Origin: an uncultured Collinsella sp.
Lineage (GTDB): Bacteria; Actinomycetota; Coriobacteriia; Coriobacteriales; Coriobacteriaceae
DNA: 14,844 nt
Direction of reading: 5' to 3'
Assembly (NCBI GenBank): GCA_900555765.1
Contig: USMA01000004.1
Coordinates: 1 to 14,844 of the forward strand
The translations under genes were made by a program, and so were the position numbers. Positions 7,221 through 14,539 of the stretch are shown here, piece by piece. The stretch's first letter is position 1, and each line of letters starts with the position of its first letter. Below the pieces are notes generated by a model. It had not been told where the DNA came from and did not search any database. It saw only the letters and a list, made by a program, of their open reading frames with translations.

Positions 7221-8744
7221 CTACCTCACGTTGTCGTTCATCGCGAAAGAGTTCTTCATGGCGCAGCTCGTGGTGTAGAGCACCTTGCCCAGTAGAGCAT
7301 CGGTCTCCACGCGAACACGCTCGGCAAAGGCCTCGTTGGCGCGTGCAAGCTCGGCAGGCACCTCGGCCTCGGGCAGAACGGCTACGGCAGCGTCGACGTC
7401 ATGGATCTGCTTGTGGCCCATGCCACCGACCTTCTCCTGATAGTCCTCGACCGCGCGACCGCACTCATGGAAGCGGACGTCAGCCAGCGCGCCGATCAGG
7501 CGGTTGGCCCAGTAGAAGTTTTCGGACGTCACGCGAGCCTGCGTGTCGGCATAGTACTCGGGCATGGTCTCGACGTTGGCGTACAGCGGAACCAGCGCGT
7601 TAAACGAGTTGGAGCCAAACGCCATCCACTGCACGGCGCGATAGGCCGGCTGCGCATAGGGACGCAGCTGCAACACGGCGAGCTGGCTGTTGCGATTGAT
7701 GCCGATGGGGCGATAGGCGCCACGCGTAGCGGGCGTGCCCTTGCTACCGTAGCAATCGTACTCCGTGCCCTGGTAGTGGCTCGAGAGTACGTACTTGATG
7801 TCCTCGATGGTCACCTTGCGCTCGGGCACGCGGCTCCAGGGGATATCGTCGCTCTCGGGCGTGTAGTCGGCGTCGGGGCCATCCCACACGTCGCTGGGGT
7901 TGAGACAGCGCTGCATGTACCACGCGCGCGGCGTGTTGTAGACGTGGTCGCTGTCGCTGTGCGAGCCAAAGGCCTCGCGCGGGTTAAAGACCGCAGCCGG
8001 GCCGTCGCCCTCGACGCCCAGCGTCAGGTCCAGATGCCACTCGGCCATCCAGGCGCGCAAGTCGGCGGAGCACATGTGGTCGGCCTGGGCGCCCTCGGCG
8101 TCATCCAGGTCAAAGCTGTCGATACCCAGCTGGTTGGGCATGGTCACGTAGGCGTCGTCAGGCACGCGCTTGGCAATCCAGTGGTGACCACCGATGGTCT
8201 CGAGCCACCAGATCTCGTCCACATCACTAAAGGCGATGCCGTTGTTCTCGTAGGTGCCGTAGCGCTCGAGCAGGTCGCCCAGGATACGAACGCCGTCGCG
8301 GGCGGACTTAGCGTACGGCAGGACCAGGGTCACCATGTCCTCCTCGCCCAGGCCACCAGGCTGCGCCGGCACATAGCCGTCCTCACCCTCGTTGCCCTTG
8401 GCGGGCACGTAGTCCACGAGCGGGTCGGCGCCGCGAACGCGCTCATTGGTGGTGAGCGTCTCGGTTGCGGACATGCCCACATTGAGCTCGTTGAAACCGG
8501 CCTCGGCCCAGATGCCGTGGCCCGGGACAACATCGGGGACACTCGTGTAGCGCATGGGGTTATCGGGCAGCTCAACGGTCAGGTGACTCAGGACGCTCGT
8601 GTAGACGCGCGGCTGCTCGTCGGGATGCACCACGCGCATACGCTTGGGCTCAAACACCCCGTTGGACGAGTCCTCGTTACGCGCGACAAGCGTCGACCCG
8701 TCGTAGCTCGCGTTCTTACCGACCAGAATCGTTGTGCACGGCAT
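7221..8744 (-). CDS. C69-family dipeptidase (PepD-like, N-terminal nucleophile hydrolase)
   Basis: The protein has 507 residues. The N-terminus reads MPCTTILVGKNASYDGST, followed by ARNEDS. In peptidase family C69 (Lactobacillus PepD type) the Cys becomes the N-terminal nucleophile after removal of the short leader, here Met-Pro, so Cys3 is the predicted catalytic residue. Other family features are PGHGIWAEAGFNELNVGMSATET, the DEIWWLETIGGHHWIAKRVPD stretch, and WMAFGSNSFNALVPLYAN near the C-terminal third. The length is usual for the family. There is no signal peptide, so it acts in the cytoplasm, hydrolysing dipeptides. Two ATGs (8750 and 8744) lie close together; GGAGG abuts the first and stands 6 bases before the second, so 8744 is preferred. 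It is a single gene with a 99-base gap to the next. Confidence 0.93.
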   Translation of the reverse strand: MPCTTILVGKNASYDGSTLVARNEDSSNGVFEPKRMRVVHPDEQPRVYTSVLSHLTVELPDNPMRYTSVPDVVPGHGIWAEAGFNELNVGMSATETLTTNERVRGADPLVDYVPAKGNEGEDGYVPAQPGGLGEEDMVTLVLPYAKSARDGVRILGDLLERYGTYENNGIAFSDVDEIWWLETIGGHHWIAKRVPDDAYVTMPNQLGIDSFDLDDAEGAQADHMCSADLRAWMAEWHLDLTLGVEGDGPAAVFNPREAFGSHSDSDHVYNTPRAWYMQRCLNPSDVWDGPDADYTPESDDIPWSRVPERKVTIEDIKYVLSSHYQGTEYDCYGSKGTPATRGAYRPIGINRNSQLAVLQLRPYAQPAYRAVQWMAFGSNSFNALVPLYANVETMPEYYADTQARVTSENFYWANRLIGALADVRFHECGRAVEDYQEKVGGMGHKQIHDVDAAVAVLPEAEVPAELARANEAFAERVRVETDALLGKVLYTTSCAMKNSFAMNDNVR

Positions 8745-8750
8745 GTGCAT

Positions 8751-8755
8751 CCTCC
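8751..8755 (-). promoter_or_regulatory. Shine-Dalgarno site deciding the dipeptidase start
   Basis: On the minus strand GGAGG ends immediately before ATG 8750, leaving no spacer, but is six bases before ATG 8744. That argues for the second ATG, which also places the catalytic Cys at residue 3. Confidence 0.75.
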
Positions 8756-8830
8756 GTGAGCGAAGAAATCTAACGGCAACAGTGTATCGCTTCGACGCTA
8801 AAAGGGCGATACCACGGCCTCGGCAGCCCC

Positions 8831-9062
8831 CGTGGTCAAAAAATGCCAAATATGAGTACTGTCACCAATTTAGTAGCAGCAAATTTCCTTGTAATGAGTG
8901 CCGGAAATCCCTATTTGTCCAAAAGCGAGGCAGCGTTATTCCCCATAGGTTCAATAAAATGGGCTTTCTAACGAGAATGAATATCGTTAGGAAGCCCAAA
9001 AGACGTAAAATATATGTGACTATCTTGGCAACAGTACTCATATTTAGCGCTTTTTGACCACG
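8831..9062. repeat. Terminal-inverted-repeat element in an AT-rich gap (MITE-like)
   Basis: Positions 8831-8862 and the reverse complement of 9031-9062 are 32-base arms with 29 matches; the only differences are at arm positions 13, 14 and 17. The innermost 12 bases (tatgagtactgt / acagtactcata) are perfect, and weaker similarity extends about 16 bases further inward. The enclosed 168 bases are clearly more AT-rich than the genes on both sides and hold no credible gene. One internal hairpin lies at 8960-8998. I see no target-site duplication, so the boundaries are uncertain. A small non-autonomous mobile element is the best reading; a long folded RNA is the alternative. Confidence 0.55.
8953..8998 (-). 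terminator. Terminator-like hairpin downstream of folD
   Basis: Arms 8960-8974 and 8984-8998 pair over 15 bases with a single wobble or mismatch around a 9-base loop. Reading on the minus strand, ATTTTATT follows. The position, about 100 bases past the folD stop and in the correct orientation, fits the end of the fchA-folD transcript. It lies inside the inverted-repeat element, so that element may have supplied the terminator. Confidence 0.6.
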
Positions 9063-9098
9063 TGGTATATAGCCAACCCCTCAAACAGCCCAAAACGC

Positions 9099-9953
9099 CT
9101 ATATCGATGAGCGCTCGGCCGCATCGATCACGTGTTTGGCGAGCATCGCCGTAGACACGGCGCCCACGACGCCCGGCACGGGGGTGATGGCACCAACAAC
9201 CGGCTCCGCGGCAACAAAATCGACGTCACCCACCAGCTTGCCAGCGTCCTCATCCCAGTTAATGCCCACATCAATGATCGTCTGGTCCTCGCGAACGGCA
9301 TCCACGCCAATCGTGCGCGCGCGTCCAACGGCGGCAACCACAATGTCAGCAGCACAGCACTCGGCGGCAAGATCGCGCGTATGCGTATGGCACGTCGTCA
9401 CGGTTGCGTTGCGCGCCGTAAGCATGGCGGCAACGGGGCGGCCAATTACCAGTGAGCGTCCGACCACGGCAACTTTGGCGCCGTCCAGCTCAACGCCGTA
9501 ATGATCCAGCAAAGCAAGCACGGCTTCAGCTGTGCAGGGGGCAAAACCCTCGCCGCGCCCCGAAAGCGTGGTAAGCAGCGAAGCCGGCGTCATGGAGTCA
9601 ACATCCTTGGCGGGATCGAGCGCCGCGGCAACCGCATCCTCGTCAAGCCCAGCGGGCAGTGGGCGAAACATCAGGCAGCCATGAACAGCGGGGTCGGCAT
9701 TGATGTCCCTAATAGCCGCCAGCAGCTCATCCTGCGAAACATCGGCAGGAAGCAAAACGCCGCGAGCCTCAATGCCAACCTTCTCGCAGCGCTTGAGGGC
9801 ACCGCGCTCGTAGGACAGGTCGTCCTCGCGCTCGCCCACACGAACAATGGCCAGCGTCGGCACAACGCCGCGTTCGCGCAAAGCAACGCAGCGAGCAACG
9901 AGCTCCTCGGTCAAAGCACGGGCAACGGGAGCACCCTTAAGCAGCTCGGCCAT
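9099..9953 (-). CDS. folD: FolD-type methylene-THF dehydrogenase lacking usual cyclohydrolase residues
   Basis: The protein has 284 residues. ATG 9953 follows AGAGGGG by 6 bases; longer in-frame extensions overlap the upstream gene. The substrate half has the GRSLVIGRP Rossmann signature (165-173), the DVGIN motif (228-232) and a terminal TPVPGVVG (257-264), all FolD hallmarks. FolD oxidises 5,10-methylene-THF with NAD(P) and then hydrolyses methenyl-THF. The usual YxxxK catalytic lysine is absent: Y48 is followed by E-R-G-A52. The Gln of the usual VQLPLP motif is also missing (M95-F96-R97-P-L-P), while the Asp of DVD (D119) remains. In studied FolD enzymes these Lys and Gln residues are central to the cyclohydrolase step. 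The gene follows an FchA-like cyclohydrolase gene by two bases, so this FolD may be essentially a dehydrogenase. The fold is certain; activity is inferred. Confidence 0.88.
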   Translation of the reverse strand: MAELLKGAPVARALTEELVARCVALRERGVVPTLAIVRVGEREDDLSYERGALKRCEKVGIEARGVLLPADVSQDELLAAIRDINADPAVHGCLMFRPLPAGLDEDAVAAALDPAKDVDSMTPASLLTTLSGRGEGFAPCTAEAVLALLDHYGVELDGAKVAVVGRSLVIGRPVAAMLTARNATVTTCHTHTRDLAAECCAADIVVAAVGRARTIGVDAVREDQTIIDVGINWDEDAGKLVGDVDFVAAEPVVGAITPVPGVVGAVSTAMLAKHVIDAAERSSI

Positions 9954-9955
9954 GG

Positions 9956-10588
9956 CTATCCCCTCTTCCTGGCTGCATCGGCGGCGCGGCGCGCCAGCGC
10001 ATCGGCGCGCGGCAGCCACGTATCCAGCATCTCATCGCACGCCGCCTCGCGCTCCTCGGCACGCACCCGGTCTTTCATAGATGTGGTGTTGGCAAAGAGC
10101 GTCAGGCTCGCGCCTTGCATGGCGGCGCGGCAGAATACGGCACCGCACGCCACGTCGGACAGCAGCTGTCGGGAGCCCTTGTCCGCCATGTCCTCGAGCA
10201 GCGCCAGTGCGCGCCCGCAGGCATCCATAATGCGATACGGCGGCATGGCGGCCACGTGCAGCGCATCCTGAATCGCGGTCGCTCGAGCCGGATCGTCACG
10301 CGGAATACCGTACGCCGCGGACACCCGCCTGTAGGCACGAACGTCCTCGGAAACCAACTCGACAAGCTCCTGGGCCAGCTCATCAGCCTGGGCAAACGCA
10401 CGCGTCAGGTCATCCGCACGATCAGCAAGCGCGGGATTGGTCGCACCGAAGCGGGCAACCATTCCGCACAGCGAGGCGCCCAGCGCGCCCACATAGGCGC
10501 TCGCGCTGCCACCGCCGGGAACCGGCTCGCGCGCGGCAAGCGCCTCGGCAAACCCGCGGCAGGTTTTGTCCATCATCTCTTGGCTCAT
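9956..10588 (-). CDS. Cyclodeaminase/cyclohydrolase family protein, probable methenyl-THF cyclohydrolase (FchA-like)
   Basis: The protein has 210 residues. ATG 10588 has GAAGG 9 bases upstream; a GTG at 10594 is too close to that site. The family signature PVPGGGSASAYVGALGASL (about 23-41) is the folate-binding loop of the FTCD C-terminal/FchA family. It is followed by an all-helical body with conserved Asp/Arg (SEDVRAYRRVSAAYG) and a segment around ALHVAAMPPYRIMD. The length agrees with stand-alone members. Such proteins are either formiminotetrahydrofolate cyclodeaminases or methenyl-THF cyclohydrolases. The immediate downstream neighbour, two bases away, is a FolD lacking its cyclohydrolase residues. 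That makes cyclohydrolase the more likely function; no histidine-degradation genes are in view. The substrate choice is inference. Confidence 0.85.
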   Translation of the reverse strand: MSQEMMDKTCRGFAEALAAREPVPGGGSASAYVGALGASLCGMVARFGATNPALADRADDLTRAFAQADELAQELVELVSEDVRAYRRVSAAYGIPRDDPARATAIQDALHVAAMPPYRIMDACGRALALLEDMADKGSRQLLSDVACGAVFCRAAMQGASLTLFANTTSMKDRVRAEEREAACDEMLDTWLPRADALARRAADAARKRG

Positions 10589-10613
10589 ACGCACGCACCT
10601 TCAAGTCATATAC

Positions 10614-10642
10614 ATCGGTCGGGTGGCAACCACCGACCGACC
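10614..10642 (-). other. Hairpin in the leader of the fchA-folD operon
   Basis: On the minus strand GGTGG-TTG-CCACC forms a core extended by about six further pairs across a single bulged C, using the repeated GGTC sequence on one side and GACCG on the other. It ends about 25 bases before the start codon and has no U-run, so it is not a terminator. It may stabilise the leader or affect translation. It does not match the folate or ZTP riboswitch patterns I know. Confidence 0.4.
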
Positions 10643-11048
10643 GCATCGATCACATAATGGTGCTAAGTCTAGCCCATAAGTACTCGAGCGTCAGCGCACC
10701 TGGCCATCGCGGATTTCTATGGCACACGATAGGCCATGCCAACGCAAACATGGGAAACATGGCCCGCCTTTCGGGACTGCCGGACGTCACAAACTGGGGC
10801 ATATCTATAAACAAGGAACCTGTTGGGGCAACGCCCGCGTACACGCGCCCCTTTAAAACAACGGACACCTCACCCCGGGGAGAGCCGACAACACCGGCCC
10901 TCCCCTCTTTTGGACCCGCGCATATTGCCACTTGTCGGCGCAATTCCAGCCCTCAGAATGGGACACATGGCCCACCCGAGCGAGCCGCTCGCGCGTACAG
11001 TAAAGGCAGGTAATCCATGGGCGGTTACAGATCGAGGAGGACACGACC
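10643..11048. other. Intergenic region between divergent transcripts
   Basis: This stretch separates the minus-strand folate operon from the plus-strand lipoprotein. Open frames on both strands exist, but none has a plausible ribosome site, family signal or coding look. It holds a TATAAA at 10806-10811, a GC-rich hairpin around 10825-10851 followed by TTTAAAA, and a terminator-like hairpin at 10877-10911. A strong ribosome site (GAGGAGGA) sits at its end. Both transcripts presumably start within it; no -35/-10 pair is convincing. Confidence 0.5.
10877..10911 (+). terminator. Orphan terminator-like hairpin
   Basis: On the plus strand GGGGAGAGCCG can pair with CGGCCCTCCCC with one A-C mismatch around a short loop, and TCTTTT follows. 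No plus-strand gene precedes it, so it would end an unannotated transcript or act as an attenuator in the lipoprotein leader. Confidence 0.4.
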
Positions 11049-11648
11049 ATGAAAAAGAAGGCCTTTGCGATTCTCATCCTCTGCATCAGTCTCTTTGCCG
11101 CGGTTGCCTTGGTGGGTTGCGGTGGCAGCGGCGGCGCTACCGGCAGCGGCGGTGGCGGTGGCGGTGGAGCGGAAAAGCCAGCCGTGGATATGAGGACTGA
11201 CTTCATTTGGTTTAAAGTCGAGGTGCCCGAGGGCGTCGAAATCACGGACGTTGCAGGCGATACCGCCGACAGGTCCCAGTTTAAGTTCACCGAGAGCGAG
11301 CATGCCAGTGACCGCTTCATCCCCGTCTTCGATCCTGACAAGAACGCCGATGAACTGTTCGACTACGAGGCAAAGTGGAAGGCCAACTCCGGATGGACCG
11401 AGAGCGATCCCGTTAAGTACAACGGCAAGACCTGGCGCAGCGCCTACTTTACGCACTCGGGCGGCGTGACGACCGAGTACTTCACCGACGTTGACGGTGG
11501 CAGCGTGTATGTACGCATCGACAACATCGAGGAGCACAAGGACGCCGTCGAGACCATGATGAAGTCCCTGGAATTTGCCGATGACATCGCCGAGGCCAAG
11601 ACCGAGGCCATGGACGTCAAGCTCGACGATATCGAGATCAAGCGATAA
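11049..11648 (+). CDS. Small secreted lipoprotein, function unknown
   Basis: The protein has 199 residues, with GAGGAGGA 7 bases before the ATG. A short basic N-terminus (MKKK) and a hydrophobic stretch lead to the lipobox LVGC, so Cys24 is the predicted lipidation site. A Gly/Ser-rich linker (25-40) follows. The globular part (about 45-180) opens with FIWFKVEVPEGVEI and contains YNGKTWRSAYFTHSGGVTTEYFTDVDGGSVYVRI and an acidic helix (EEHKDAVETMMKSLEFA). This strand-rich pattern with a closing helix recalls small membrane-tethered lipoproteins of Gram-positive gut bacteria; I recognise no named family. It is a single gene with its own terminator about 70 bases downstream. Confidence 0.88.
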   Translation: MKKKAFAILILCISLFAAVALVGCGGSGGATGSGGGGGGGAEKPAVDMRTDFIWFKVEVPEGVEITDVAGDTADRSQFKFTESEHASDRFIPVFDPDKNADELFDYEAKWKANSGWTESDPVKYNGKTWRSAYFTHSGGVTTEYFTDVDGGSVYVRIDNIEEHKDAVETMMKSLEFADDIAEAKTEAMDVKLDDIEIKR

Positions 11649-11719
11649 GCGACTGGCGAGCGCAGCGGGATACGCGGGCGCAGTGCAAACAAGCGACGGT
11701 ACCCAGCGCTTCGTACCCA

Positions 11720-11751
11720 GGGAGGGCCGGTAAACCGACCCTCCCTTTCTT
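11720..11751 (+). terminator. Rho-independent terminator of the lipoprotein gene
   Basis: GGGAGGG (11720-11726) pairs with CCCTCCC (11739-11745); one mismatch precedes three more pairs closing a TAAA loop. TTTCTT follows. It lies about 70 bases after the lipoprotein stop. Confidence 0.85.
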
Positions 11752-11952
11752 ATGCCGGTAGCCAACGAACGCGAGGATGCCGGACGCCGGAACCACCACA
11801 AATGTGACAACAGTACGAAAACGGCAAGCACCCCAACACGTCCGCCCGCCGATTTATAGCGCCGCACAGACAATTAAACCGGCGTCTTTAAACATCTGGG
11901 CAGTATAGTGACCAAAACCAGCGCATAACCGCACTCTGCGAACGGAGGAACT
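11752..11952 (+). promoter_or_regulatory. Upstream region of the phospholipase gene with a possible -10 box
   Basis: About 200 bases without a gene. TATAGT at 11904-11909 is a reasonable -10 about 44 bases before the start codon, but I see no good -35 at the expected distance. GGAGGA lies five bases before ATG 11953. No riboswitch or operator pattern is apparent. Confidence 0.3.
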
Positions 11953-14445
11953 ATGACCGAACACCATGCCATCAGTCGCCGAGCGTTTACGCTGGGCCTT
12001 GGACTCGCCGCGTTGTCGCCACTTGCAAGCCTGTCCGAAACCGCAGTACCGGGCATTCCCCTGCGAGCGGCATTTGCAGACGACGCCGCCACAGCGGCAG
12101 TCAGCCTCGACAATTTCGTCATTCGCCTTCGCCCCGCGGGCTATTTTCGTACCGCGAGCGTCAACGAAGACGGCAACGTCATCGGCAACGTCTGCCACCT
12201 GTTTAATGACGGCACGTCCAGCAAGCTCATCCTTGAGAACGTAACGACCAAGAATGACGATACAAACTGGTATGCCATCCGCACCCTGCTCAATTTCGAA
12301 GAGCACAAGAAGACGGGCTACAGCATTTGGTCGGTCGATGGCGACTCGGACAAAGATGGAAAGGTCATCCACGTATGGAGCGGCGAGTATGACAACAAGC
12401 CCAGCCGCTCTTTTGCGTTCGAGCGTCAATCAAACGGTACCTATATCATCCGAGACCGCACGGTCGAGAAAGAAACCGAGAAAAAAGACATTAAGTACCT
12501 GGCCATAGAAAAGGACGGCAAAGACCAGGACAACAATAAGATCTGCCATAAGAGTAAGAGCATTCCGTGGGAGCTCGAGCTTGTCGGCTACAGCATGGAC
12601 AAGACCAATGCCACAGTTAGCAGCATCGACTGGACCACGTATAGCAGCTACGTCGACGGACCATGTTGGATGAGCCACGTCGATGGCAGCAAGTACCTCG
12701 ACGAACTGAGCATCCCGGGAACTCACGATTCGGGCACCTGCAGCGTCGACAACGACACCGAGCCCCAAACCTCGCTTGCAAAGTGCCAGCAGGATTACAT
12801 CCCCACGCAGTTGCTCGAAGGCATTCGCTATTTTGATATCCGACTTGGAAAGAACGACAAGAACGGCGACCCCGGCATCGACCATGGAATATGCTACCTG
12901 CACAAAAAAGACGGGGGCTTTATGCAACTCTCCGATGTCATCGGTTACTTCAAAACATTTTTGAACGAACACCCGTCAGAAGCGCTCATCATGCTGGTGT
13001 CACGAGGCAACGACGAGGCTACCGACGAAAGCGTTACGACGGCTTTCGCCAATGTTATGGGCAATAACTCCGATCTGTTCTATACGTCGAGCCATGTCCC
13101 CACACTGAACGAGGTGCGCGGAAAGATCGTCCTGCTGCGTCGATTTAAACTCGCCGGCGACAGCGTAGACGGCCACACGTGGGGCCTCGACCTCACTGAA
13201 TGGGACGACAAAATCAAGGCGCATTCCGGAAAGTCCATGTGCCTCGTCCAAGACGCGCGAGGCTTTGAGGCTGCGCGCAATGCGGGTGCCAAAGAGCCCT
13301 ATTGCACCAAGGTATATGCCCAAGACCATTACGACTGCACGGGATCCAGTAAGATCGACTGGGTCGATATGGCCCTGAAGGCAGCGTCCGAGTTCGAGCG
13401 CAGCACCGTAGATATCACTGCCGCGGACGGGACAACGGTGCAGGCACCGGAGCGCTGCTGGTTTATCAACTACACGAGCTGCACGCAAAACAACCCTTTT
13501 ACCGCAGCGCGAGTGGTCAACGAGCACCTGTACAAGAGCTCGTATATAAACAATACCGGAGTTGAGAGCACAAAGGCGGACTGCCGCAAGCACATTGGCA
13601 TCATCGCATCCGACTTTGTTGATGCGGCACTGGCCCGGAGCATCTACCAGCGCAATTACAACGATGCGCAGCACAAGCAAACCGTTTCGTGCTATCTCCC
13701 GACCCGCATGCGCATGACGTACGGCGACTCGCTGAGCGATGCCTCGCTCCAAGATGGCAAGACCGTTGGCGAGGGCCATTTCCGCCTTGTCGACAGCAGC
13801 AACGTACTCAACGTGGCGGCTTCGGGCCATGCGTTTGCCATCGAATATGTTGATGTCGATGCTCTGGGTAACGAGACCGTCACGGGGCTGCAGGGCTCCG
13901 TGCCCATCGATATCGATCCACGCGCGCTGACACCCCATTTTGAGGGACTCGAAGGCCTTAAGGCCGGCGAAGACGTGCGCGCCAAGATTGCGGCATCACT
14001 CGAGGGCAAGCTCGAAACCGATGCCTGCACGGCCCATCTCGAGTTTGTGCACGACGCGAACGGCGCTCCGGGAACGGCGATGGCCGAGGGCGAGGCATTT
14101 GCCGCGGGGACGTATTGGGTGCGTGCGAAAGGCCTGTTGGGCGACGCGGCGCAAAACTACACGCTTGCCACCGACGGAGCCGCAAGCTTTACTGTGACGA
14201 CTTCGGGCAACGCGGGCGACACCGGCAACGGTACCGACGGCGGCAACGGCAACGATGCCACCACGGACAGCGCCGACAAGAACGGTAAGGGCAACAAGGA
14301 CAAGGGCTCGGGCGGAAAGCTCGCCGACACAGGCGACGGCTCCGGTATTGCCGCCGGGCTCGCCGCTGCCGCCGTGGCGACAACGGTCGCCGGCGCAGCA
14401 ATGCTTGCCAGTGACCGCGAAAACGCTGGGGACGGTAGCGAATAG
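11953..14445 (+). CDS. Secreted, wall-anchored phosphatidylinositol-specific phospholipase C-like protein
   Basis: The protein has 830 residues. The N-terminus carries a Tat-type signal (S8-R-R-A-F-T-L-G, then a hydrophobic stretch ending near AFADD at 40-44), so it is probably exported folded. Residues about 52-215 form a strand-rich module, possibly ricin-like (weak call). The PLC-X catalytic domain spans about 232-570. IPGTHDSGT gives the general base/nucleophile-type His258, YFDIRLG gives Arg297 and DHGICY gives the second His, H311; these match the His/Arg/His set of bacterial PI-PLC. Known enzymes cleave phosphatidylinositol and can release GPI anchors. Residues about 605-750 resemble one or two Ig-like modules. 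A Gly/Asn/Asp linker leads to LADTG (790-794), a TM stretch (about 799-819) and a short tail. LAxTG is a class E sortase-type motif; the tail is unusually acidic. The substrate is inferred. Confidence 0.85.
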   Translation: MTEHHAISRRAFTLGLGLAALSPLASLSETAVPGIPLRAAFADDAATAAVSLDNFVIRLRPAGYFRTASVNEDGNVIGNVCHLFNDGTSSKLILENVTTKNDDTNWYAIRTLLNFEEHKKTGYSIWSVDGDSDKDGKVIHVWSGEYDNKPSRSFAFERQSNGTYIIRDRTVEKETEKKDIKYLAIEKDGKDQDNNKICHKSKSIPWELELVGYSMDKTNATVSSIDWTTYSSYVDGPCWMSHVDGSKYLDELSIPGTHDSGTCSVDNDTEPQTSLAKCQQDYIPTQLLEGIRYFDIRLGKNDKNGDPGIDHGICYLHKKDGGFMQLSDVIGYFKTFLNEHPSEALIMLVSRGNDEATDESVTTAFANVMGNNSDLFYTSSHVPTLNEVRGKIVLLRRFKLAGDSVDGHTWGLDLTEWDDKIKAHSGKSMCLVQDARGFEAARNAGAKEPYCTKVYAQDHYDCTGSSKIDWVDMALKAASEFERSTVDITAADGTTVQAPERCWFINYTSCTQNNPFTAARVVNEHLYKSSYINNTGVESTKADCRKHIGIIASDFVDAALARSIYQRNYNDAQHKQTVSCYLPTRMRMTYGDSLSDASLQDGKTVGEGHFRLVDSSNVLNVAASGHAFAIEYVDVDALGNETVTGLQGSVPIDIDPRALTPHFEGLEGLKAGEDVRAKIAASLEGKLETDACTAHLEFVHDANGAPGTAMAEGEAFAAGTYWVRAKGLLGDAAQNYTLATDGAASFTVTTSGNAGDTGNGTDGGNGNDATTDSADKNGKGNKDKGSGGKLADTGDGSGIAAGLAAAAVATTVAGAAMLASDRENAGDGSE

Positions 14446-14475
14446 GCAAGCCGGCCTTTTAAACACATCGACTCA

Positions 14476-14514
14476 ATCGGGGGCGCAGAACACCGTTCTG
14501 CGCCCCCGATTTTT
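14476..14514 (+). terminator. Strong rho-independent terminator of the phospholipase gene
   Basis: A perfect 16-base stem (14476-14491 with 14495-14510) around an ACC loop is followed by TTTT. It lies 30 bases past the stop codon and between convergent genes. Confidence 0.95.
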
Positions 14515-14539
14515 ACCTTGGCCCGAACGCCGCCATAGG

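Noticed and set aside
7401..8759. Long plus-strand open frame opposite the dipeptidase gene
   Set aside because: Val/Ala/His/Gly-rich with no recognisable motif, while the minus strand encodes a canonical C69 dipeptidase.
8734..9057. Plus-strand open frame of 107 residues through the inverted-repeat element
   Set aside because: It begins in the dipeptidase start region and translates across inverted repeats; no ribosome site or protein pattern.
9954..10019. Longer N-terminus for FolD
   Set aside because: It would overlap the cyclohydrolase gene and starts without a ribosome site; ATG 9953 has both a ribosome site and the normal FolD N-terminus.
10650..11013. Small open frames on both strands in the folate-lipoprotein gap
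   Set aside because: No ribosome sites, no family resemblance, and their sequences look like translated noncoding DNA with hairpins.
13000..13938. Minus-strand open frame of 312 residues opposite the phospholipase
   Set aside because: It is antisense to the catalytic and Ig-like parts of a well-supported protein and has no own signal.
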